This document shows positions 57,060-64,000 of a stretch of 64,000 nt of DNA, one piece after another. The first letter of the stretch is position 1. Each line of letters begins with the position of its first letter. Made by a program: the position numbers and the translations under genes. Under the pieces are notes generated by a model. The model was not told the DNA's origin and did not search any database. It saw nothing but the letters and a program-made list of their open reading frames with translations. This DNA is from Druceiella hillmani (Eukaryota; Arthropoda; Insecta; Lepidoptera; Hepialidae), in the NCBI GenBank assembly GCA_039881145.1, contig JAYKKI010000023.1:4688501-4752500 (forward strand), in the 5' to 3' direction.

Positions 57060-57260
57060 CATTGACCGAAGTAATGGCCACCCCTGGCTGATAAGGTGTG
57101 TGTGTCACTAATCATTTCACAAACGATATCGGCACGCACGGGCGCACTCACACCAAAAGAGCAATGAACACAGGCTCATTTATTGATTGATAGGCGGGTG
57201 TCTGCGACGATAATGTCGGTGTGTCTAATTGTTATTACGGCCGTAAGCTCTTTATGAGTC
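57060..57260. promoter_or_regulatory. Strong candidate developmental enhancer
   Basis: The GC-richer block contains a T-box-like AGGTGTG near 57094 and its complement TCACACC near 57148, a PBC/Hox-type TTGATTGATAGG near 57183, and TAATTG near 57226. The perfect 12-bp palindrome TTACGGCCGTAA is at 57235-57246, followed by the Abd-B-type TTTATGAG. It lies 25 bp upstream of the 60-bp array. Function is inferred from motif density. Confidence 0.37.
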
Positions 57261-57284
57261 AAAATATTCATTTTTAATTTTGTT

Positions 57285-57645
57285 TTAACAATTACATTGT
57301 GAAAAGGGAAATATGGTCCCGCTTAAGTTATGAATTTCCTTCTTTTGTTTAACAATTAAGCGGCAGAAGGAAATATGACCCCCTTTAATTATGAATTTCC
57401 TTATTTTTTAACAATTAAACTGTAAAGGGAAATATGATTCCGTTTTAATTATGAATTTCCTTCTTTTTGTAACAATTAAACTGCAAAGGGAAATATGATT
57501 CCGTTTTAATTATGAATTTCCTTCTTTTTTTAACAATTAAACTGCAAAGGGAAATATGATTCCGTTTTAATTATGAATTTCCTTCTTTTTTAACAATTAA
57601 ACTATAGAGGGAAATATGATCCCATTTTAATTATGAAATTCCTTT
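57285..57645. repeat. About 60-bp tandem array, six copies
   Basis: Each copy reads AACAATTAA..TG..AA followed by GGGAAATATGA(T/C) and then TTAATTATGAATTTCCTT. The first copy is the most diverged (AACAATTACATTGTG; GGTCCCGCTTAAG). Length differences come from T-tract changes. Confidence 0.93.
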
Positions 57646-58184
57646 TTTAGCTGTTCGCCATTCCTTTTAGTGTTGAATGTGATTATTCTTTATGTGTTTT
57701 GGAAATTAAATTCTCCTTTTTTTGTTTTAAATTTTCTTCAACAAAGCTCAACATATTTAAGAACCATCCAGTGTTTTAAGATATTATGTATAGAATACGA
57801 ATATTAGGTATGGAATTTTGATATGTGATCGGATTTTTTTGTACGGTTAATTTGAAGTTACAAAGTTTTTAAAACATTGTATCTTATCTCAATTTATGTA
57901 CATTATAGTAAAATATGATTTTGATGCTGATAAGTGCGATACGAATAAAAATCGAATTAATTACAATTTTAATATGAAGATGTTTTTATTCATTTGGTGT
58001 TTCTTTACATCCAACAGACAATCTGTAGCCGTTATTTGATCTCTTCCAGTTCAAATTCTCAAGATCTCTTCCAGTAACCAATTTATTCGGCAGTTTTATC
58101 TCAACCGATATATATGAATTCATAGCATTGGTAAATAGAGCGAATCTCCTGTTTGCGAATCATCTTATAAATAGTTTACATTAT
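57646..58184. other. AT-rich intronic DNA
   Basis: 'CAGTTCAAATTCTCAAGATC' and 'AGATCTCTTCCAGT' words repeat near 58040-58077. Otherwise nothing. Confidence 0.35.
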
Positions 58185-58445
58185 CCTAGCTAGACTATGC
58201 ATCCTTATAGTTTCGCCATATCTGTCCGTCTGTCACAACCGTATTATTTGCGTGGCGATGCTTATTTACAACGCCTACAAAGTTATAGAATAAAATCCTT
58301 TAAACATTTTTTTTAGGGTACCTTTCTTATGAATAAATTGGGTGTGAATTGTTTTTCGCATACCCCATTGTGTAGGGTATCATTGAATAGGTGTTTTAAA
58401 AATATTGGGGGTGTCATGAATGCTTTAAAGTGGACATTTTTGTTA
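58185..58445 (+). repeat. Dispersed lepidopteran repeat, well matched
   Basis: Blocks in order are 'TAGTTTCGCCATATCTGTCC' (58209-58228) with 'GTCTGTCAC', then 'AGAATAAAATCC', 'TTTTTTTTAGGGTACC' near 58306, 'GGGTGTGAATTGTTTTTCG' and 'GGGTATCATTGAATAGGTG' near 58375, and 'TTTTAAAAATATTGGGGGTGT'. From memory this order matches a very abundant moth and butterfly dispersed repeat almost throughout. It is the best single clue to the host order. Its class is not decidable here. Confidence 0.6.
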
Positions 58446-58789
58446 AAGTTACGTGTCACCGCCTTTACCAGCTAAAACGTTACTTTTGAATACTTGAAAA
58501 GCACTCACAAGAGTAGTATGTATATAAAAATTAAAAGGAAAATTATCGTAATAGTAGGCTTTACTATTTACGAGTAATAGTCCATCAACTTTTAGCATGT
58601 ACTTGGGTCTGTGAAAACTTCATAAAAATTCTATACAAGTGACTTAAACCAACTGAAAAAATAACTTTTTATTTTAAAATATATATTTATTGTGTTTGTG
58701 AAAGATATGGAATGCATTATATTTGAAAGTAGTTTAATAAAAATACTATATACTATGTACTATGTACAGTTAAATGTTTATAAATGTTT
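58446..58789. other. AT-rich intronic DNA
   Basis: 'ATATACTATGTACTATGTACAG' type short repeats near 58746. Otherwise nothing. Confidence 0.35.
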
Positions 58790-59435
58790 AAATGTAACTC
58801 GTAGTGCAATTTCTACTCCTACTTCATAGGTATTAAATACGTTGACTACCTGTGTACAATACGGCATCACTGAAAACTCGTTTGTTATATAATAAATAAA
58901 CAATTATATAATGTGGACGGAGTGGAAGTTGTGATGTGATATAGCCATTTTTAATTCGAAGATTGCTGTGGATTGTATATAATGGTATTATCATTTTGTG
59001 AATAAATGCTTAAATGTAATTCGTAGTGCAATTTCTACTCCTACTGCACAGGTACTAAATACGTTGACTACCTGTGTACAATACGGCATCACTGAAAACT
59101 CGTTTGTTATATAATAAATAAACAATTATATAGTGTGGATGAAGCGGAAGTTGTGACATGATAAAGCCATTTGTAATTCGAAAGCTGCTGTGGATTGTAT
59201 ATAATGATATTACTATTTTGTGAATAAATGTAACTCGTAGTGCAATTTCTACTCCTACTTCACAAATATTAAATACATTGACTACCTGTGTACAATACGG
59301 CACCACTAAAAACTCGTCTGTTATATAATGAATAAACAATTATGTAATGTGGACGGAGTGGAAGTTGTGATGATAAAGCCATTTTAATTTGAAGGCTGCT
59401 GTGGATAGTATATAATGATTTTATCATTTTAAGAG
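58790..59435. repeat. About 218-bp tandem repeat, three copies
   Basis: Copies align at GTAA(C/T)TCGTAGTGCAATTTC: 58794, 59016 and 59230 (periods 222 and 214). Shared blocks include TACCTGTGTACAATACGGCA, CTCGT(T/C)TGTTATATAAT and GTGGA(C/T)G(G/A)AG(T/C)GGAAGTTG. A 94-codon minus frame crosses the copies, but stops and indels break the pattern, so it is not treated as coding. Confidence 0.95.
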
Positions 59436-60184
59436 TATATTGTGCTATCGAAATGTATTGTCAAAATGAAAACTTCTTTAGGCGCGTTGAACGATCTTTG
59501 GTAGTGGAAAATCTTAAGGATTTGCGTTACCGACATGTTAATGTTAACAGTATATATGTAGCTATGATTATGAGGTGTTGTGCTTGACCAGCAATGAACT
59601 GGTGCACGTGCAGCGGCTGTACCTATGTTAAAAACTAAAAAAAAATAATAAAGGCGAGTTATTACAATAAAATAATACCAAATACTCTTAACGCCTAGGA
59701 TACTAGAAGCGTGTAATCGACTGAAAGACATTTACCAGAAAAGTACAGGCCAGCGATGCGTAACTAATAGTCCACGATCGCGCTTTCTGCAGCTAAGAAG
59801 AAAAAAAGGCAATAAAAACATATCCATAGGAATTCTTGATTTGATCAAATGACTTGACTCAGCGTGTCTAGTCCCAGAATTTTACTATTTTTCAATTCGA
59901 TTTACAATCAGTATTTTTCAGATATGTTATGAACCAAAAAAATCAGAAAAAGATCTTCTATCCAATTATTTGTTTCTCAACCGTAGTGTCTTCTTCCACG
60001 AATAGACTTTTTTGTTTATGCTGTCAAAGTAAAAATTCAATTCTAACACCAAAATTTTTCAAAAGTAAACTTTTTTTACTATATTTTCTTTCATATTTTT
60101 ACTTTTATTACCTGATGTGTTAAGCTAAGCTTAAATTTGTTAAGAAAATTTCCGTACATTTTTTATCTCATGAGGCGTTCGTAG
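59436..60184. other. AT-rich intronic DNA
   Basis: A mildly GC-richer patch at 59575-59630 and another at 59740-59790. The 100-codon minus frame at 59429-59731 has no domain. Confidence 0.35.
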
Positions 60185-60460
60185 TCTTCAAAAGCTACTG
60201 CAACTCGTTACGTTATTGACAGTAGAAATTAATATTAATCAAAAGCTACTGCAACTCGTTACGTTATTGACAGTAGAAATTCTTCAAAAGCTACTGCAAC
60301 TCGTCAAAGCTACTGCAACTCGTCGAAAGCTACTGCAGCTACTGCAGCTAAAAGCTACTGCAGCTACTACTACTAAAGCTACTGCAACTCGTCAAAAGCT
60401 ACTGCAACTATCTTCAAAAGTTACTGCAACTCGTTACGTTATTGACAGTTATTAATATTA
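60185..60460. repeat. AAAGCTACTGCAACTCGT variant array
   Basis: The core AAAGCTACTGCAACT(CGT) occurs about nine times in head-to-tail order with variants (GCTACTGCAGCTACTGCAG, ACTACTACTAAAGCTACTG). Two copies carry the longer tail TACGTTATTGACAGTAGAAA, and the last ends TTACGTTATTGACAG. The mixture of long and short units suggests nested duplication. A 79-codon frame rich in Lys-Ala-Thr-Ala-Thr is an artefact of the repeat. Confidence 0.93.
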
Positions 60461-61369
60461 ATCTGTATGATTAGAAGTAAATACTCTTTCCTAACTTCCA
60501 ATCAAACAGACGAATTTAAAATCTGTCTTATGGATGTATAACTAAAGGTCTAGTAATTATCCATAGAACGGATTGATTGGGCTTAACCTTACGGGTGCTC
60601 ATATCACTTGTGGAGTACCATGGCAACTAGCGTCACCCAAATGTAAATAATCAGGTTAAAATGAAATAAATATAATACAATTATTTGTCATAGGAAAGAG
60701 TACGAAATAAAGAATCGAATTATGTATGATTTTATTTTGGTTAGAAACTTAACGGTAAGATACATTTTTGGTAGAATGAATGATTTTTTTACTTTCGCCT
60801 TTAATTATTATAAATGCTTTTTTATAAAAACTTATAAAAACTTTTCCTTTCTAATTTTTTTATAGAAACAGGGAAATGTTGTTTTTCTTGTTTTCATTAT
60901 TTTTCTACTTATAACTACATAAATATGGGTACAAGTGCTTCGACTACATTGTAAATACATTTTCTTTGTCTACGCAATAAAGTACGTTACAATAAAATCA
61001 GAACTTTTGAAATTGTGTGTTATGTGATGTTACGTGAAAGTCATCTCGAGGGGATTAAATATTCTATAAAATCAGTAAAGTAAACAAGGAAAGTAATGCT
61101 CTAACAGAGGTTCCTTAAGACATGGAGTAAAGCGATCACGGGTAATTTTACGGATACAAAATGTGGTGTCACATAATTGTTTTAATGAAGGATGACATGA
61201 AAAGTTACATGTACATTTTGTTTCACGAGTAAAATTATATAGAACTACATAACCTGAATTTATGATTTGACTAGGAGAACGTACTTATATACTCACTCCG
61301 TGAAATGACCATTTAAAGCAATAGTGGAACAGAAATAATCATCTGCTCAAAGTTTGCCCACCTCTGGCA
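60461..61369. other. AT-rich intronic DNA
   Basis: A GC-richer patch at 60540-60650 ('TTACGGGTGCTCATATCAC') is too short to call. Otherwise nothing. Confidence 0.35.
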
Positions 61370-61560
61370 CAGATACTCGTTTAAAGCGTGTACGGGGCTA
61401 CATATCGCGCGACACCGCTTATCTTCAACAATTACAAGTACACCAATCTCTATTAAGATAATAACTGATTAACGCCGCTTTGTCCATAACTTCATCGTTT
61501 TTAATGGTGTTTGGCAGTGTTTAGATGTTTTGCCGTGTTTACGAAAGATAACTTTGCGTA
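61370..61560. promoter_or_regulatory. Candidate enhancer with GATA and Sox-like sites
   Basis: GC-richer block with 'ACATATCGCGCGACACCGC', a CTTATC GATA site near 61419, the Sox-like AACAATTAC near 61427, TTAAGATAATAAC near 61454 and 'GATTAACGCCGC' near 61468. No coding frame. Confidence 0.32.
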
Positions 61561-62694
61561 TATTTTAAAAATGTCGTTGTAGCTGTTCTACTAATCTTGA
61601 AGTGCCATTTTGATGTTAACATGCAAATTATTAAGCAAGTTTCATGTTATGCCTTTTTTAACCTACAATGGTGAGAGACTATAAAACTTTGCTGCATTGC
61701 ATGTTTCATATGCCCTTTTGCCGGATGTTTTGCACATCCCCCTAGAATTAAGATTTCTGATCCTACTCATCTTTTAACAGCTTCAGCAACGTAACTGTTT
61801 CTTAGGCTGTCTATCATCCATGCTTTTATAATTTTTTAATCTCATCTTTTCAACAACTTCAATGCAATCGCTACGCAATTATAAAGGAAATCGTGTGTAT
61901 TAAATTGTCTTGATATCCTTGTAGCGGGATATACCTGGGAAAATGTATATAGGTGAAAAAATCTGCAATATTTTAGTTCTTAGAAAGAAATAGCGGGAAA
62001 GCCTGACCTTTCTGATCTAGCTACCATCGTTTGCATAAAGTGGCACAGAAAAACTGCCACCCCCAACTGCATTAGTACCGGTAAGCGATTGCTGAACGAG
62101 AAATTTTGCGTCTATATGTTCGGGTGTGGTTTTCAATACATAGATGCAAAGTTCCTCCCTCCCATTCTTGCTTCACCTCTTAATAAGATTCTGAGTATCC
62201 ATCTGGTAGAAGATAAGGATAGTTGTCAAAAATATTTCAGAAATTTTTCATCACTGATCCTATTTGTTCTTTATGACAAGAGTAGTCTATATCTTGTTTT
62301 TCATCGTTAGGTAATTTAATTTACTGACCACGTATTGTTAACTTTTTGACACTATCTTCTCCTGTGTTGTAGTTACGACGTTGAATAGTCTGAACTTTGC
62401 TCTTGAAGGTACTGATGCATCATCCTCTCCTCTTTCCTAGGACCAGCTTTTGTTTTAAATGACAAAGATCAGTGAGTGGCATATCCACTTCAGCTAAAGT
62501 ACAAAACTTATCTTGCACTGTATATAGGCGATGATTATTACGGCTATAGTGTTAATTAAAACTGCTTGTGATGTATTGTTTAAAGAATTAAACAAAAAAA
62601 AAACTTAAAGCAGTACGTCGTCACGTGGATGAATAGTTAGTCGATGGTTATAGGTGTGTTGTTTTTATCAGCGGTGTTAAAATATTAACATAAT
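61561..62694. other. AT-rich to mixed intronic DNA
   Basis: The 61970-62180 stretch is less AT-rich ('AAAGTGGCACAGAAAAACTG', 'CTTACCGGTACTAATGC' on the minus strand) and includes GTACCGGTAAGCG near 62076. That sequence contains a donor-like GGTAAG, but no supporting exon is visible. The frame at 62089-62310 has no domain. From 62350 to 62470 it is pyrimidine-rich, with AG words, and could hide a splice acceptor. Confidence 0.3.
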
Positions 62695-62815
62695 TCCTTC
62701 ATAGATGTCGCGCCGCATTGCTGATTCTATTCAAATCAATCCTGTCCGTGTCATTAGCAGATTGATTGATTGTTAAGGTTGCGGTTCGCGATTGTAGAAA
62801 ATGGATATGAGTGCA
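62695..62815. promoter_or_regulatory. Candidate enhancer with Runx-like site
   Basis: TTGCGGTT at 62779-62786 matches the Runx core TGYGGT, next to GATTGATTGATTGTTAA (PBC/Hox-like) and 'AGATGTCGCGCCGCATTGC' at the left edge. Confidence 0.3.
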
Positions 62816-63033
62816 ACACGTTTTGGATAACATATTCATTAAATATTCTTTAAATCATAATAGAAGTAGAAGGAATTTATATTATATAAATTAAACTAAA
62901 AAGGAAGTATACTATTTGAGATCGAATGATGAAGCTTATAGAGGTTAGAAAGGGTTACTATTATTCTTATTTTCTGGTACAATTCTTTATCTTATTCATT
63001 ATACTTTAGTTTTTTATTATATTTAAAAAGTCT

Positions 63034-63228
63034 TACTCGATTTGAAATTGGTACTAGCAAGATTTGATAACTTACTCGATTTGAAGTTGCTACTAGCAAG
63101 ATTTGATAACTTATTCGATTTGAAATTGCTACTAGCAAGATTTGATAACTTATTCGATTTGAAATTGCTACTAGCAAGATTTGATAACTTACTCGATTTG
63201 AAATTGCTACTAGCAAGACTTGATAATT
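63034..63228. repeat. 39-bp minisatellite, five copies
   Basis: The unit is close to ACTCGATTTGAAATTGCTAC plus TAGCAAGATTTGATAACTT. Because 39 is a multiple of three, frames stay open on both strands (for example 62992-63216 and 63042-63275), giving 13-residue peptide repeats. No evidence of translation. Confidence 0.95.
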
Positions 63229-63714
63229 TATACTTTACGATAGAGGAGGATGTCACTAAATGGACAAAAAAGTAATAAATTTTCTTAAAATTACCTAACC
63301 TCATCTTCAAAAAGGGAACTGAGCAAAGGCTAAAAGGCTATTTTAATTTGAAGTACACTGTTATAAAGTTGTAACGGGTTGAGTCCATACGTAATGAAGA
63401 TATTATTGAAGGTGTTTACGGTCGACATCCCGGAAAAATAAATACATTTTTCTTTTGTATATTTCGTTATTTGTTCCGACATCACGCATAATTGTTAAAT
63501 ACATCTTGATAATGGTTTAATTGTTTAAAAGTTTAACTTGAAAATTGAGGCATGCATCGTTACGTTATGACAACTTAGGGTTCTGAGTTGTAGCTATGCT
63601 AGCACCAGGGGAATAGGATATTTAAATTAATTTGGAATATAAAAAATAGATTAAGTGCAAGCCGTAATTCCACAAGTAGTGTAATGTGACATTCACTTAA
63701 ATTATAAATAGTAA
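63229..63714. other. AT-rich intronic DNA
   Basis: Nothing recognised. Confidence 0.35.
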
Positions 63715-63805
63715 TGATGCAACCCGACTTAGGCCGCGCTGTTCTCGACTTTGGATGTTAGCAAAAGTAAAATTTAGCATCCAAGGATGACGGTAGCGTT
63801 GCACA
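63715..63805. promoter_or_regulatory. Small GC-richer candidate patch
   Basis: 'AACCCGACTTAGGCCGCGC' and an inverted pair TTTGGATG(TTA) / TA(G)CATCCAAGG at 63752 and 63777 stand out. Too short for more. Confidence 0.22.
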
Positions 63806-64000
63806 TAGTTGGAGTGCGTATTAATTAAAAAAAAATTGAAAAACTTTTAAGTACAAAAGTTGTTCCTTGAGTCACGAGAAACATTTATTGTTGAAATTTT
63901 TTTTATAAGGAAATAAAAAATTAAACAATTTTTAACATTTAATCGGACTAGAATTTTTCATTCGTGTTAATTTTACCTTAGTCTATTCCAATTATTAATG
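63806..64000. other. AT-rich end of window
   Basis: Nothing recognised. The presumed intron continues past the window. Confidence 0.3.

Larger units (their letters stand above)
2716..64000 (+). other. Presumed very long first intron
   Basis: After the donor at 2716 no exon with coding character is recognisable on either strand to the end of the window. All remaining frames are short, AT-driven or repeat-driven. A first intron of more than 61 kb is unusual for an insect, but typical of developmental and neuronal genes with many enhancers, which the GC-rich islands here would fit. Small coding exons could be missed by eye, and the gene could also end or be interrupted within the window. Confidence 0.45.

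Noticed and set aside
59055..59339. 94-codon minus frame across the 218-bp array
   Set aside because: Unit copies differ by indels and the frame has no domain; it is a product of repetition.

Overview
This window looks like nuclear DNA from an insect, most likely a moth or butterfly (Lepidoptera). It is strongly AT-rich, has no bacterial-style packed genes, and no open frame longer than about 127 codons. It is full of (TA)n tracts, minisatellites, fold-back repeats and old transposon fragments. Several dispersed repeats have the wording typical of lepidopteran genomes: a 'TTCCGTACC...AACGGAA...GTCTGTCTGT' block near 21.2 kb, a 'TTTCGCCAT.TCTGTCCGTCTGTC' block running into 'TTTTTTTAGGGTACC' near 58.2-58.4 kb, and a 'GAGTCGGACTCGCGCACGAAG' block near 0.7 kb. 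The lineage is inferred from remembered repeat wording, not from a search.

One gene start is supported. A CpG-rich island (about 2130-2715), unlike its AT-rich surroundings, carries a 5' leader with two tiny upstream ORFs. It also carries an ATG at 2604 that opens a 37-codon frame, with an in-frame stop 24 bases upstream. The peptide begins with a textbook secretory signal (MLVWTLVAWLALGGAFA) and continues into a charged stretch. It runs into a consensus splice donor, GTGAGT, at 2716. I therefore read this as the first coding exon of a secreted or membrane protein on the + strand. The product family cannot be named from 37 residues. No second exon is recognisable, so the rest of the window (2716-64000) is best read as one very long first intron, or that intron plus unrecognised sequence beyond it.

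The 61 kb after the exon holds three kinds of material. (1) GC/CpG-richer islands of 80-400 bp, often with recognisable transcription-factor words (CRE, AP-1, Ets, Runx, FTZ-F1, Hox/homeodomain, GATA, T-box). They are spaced every few kb and are candidate enhancers or alternative promoters; they stand out at about 3.4, 4.9, 10.5, 13.2, 19.2, 20.7, 22.8, 26.7, 28.6, 30.3, 31.65, 33.0, 34.5, 36.4, 41.9, 47.5, 49.0, 50.8, 57.1, 61.4 and 62.7 kb. (2) About twenty unrelated tandem arrays with periods of 16 to about 220 bp. (3) Mobile-element debris: a tRNA-derived SINE, a small C-terminal relic of a non-LTR reverse transcriptase, dispersed lepidopteran repeats, and a set of perfect or near-perfect hairpins, the largest a nested 197-bp fold-back at 13514-13710.

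I found no convincing tRNA, rRNA, known microRNA, CRISPR array, operon or viral gene. The other open frames are AT-rich chance frames, or frames held open by tandem repeats whose period is a multiple of three. The most notable points are the hidden signal-peptide exon with its giant intron, the density of candidate regulatory islands, the homeodomain-core minisatellite at 43.8-44.1 kb, and the long hairpins.
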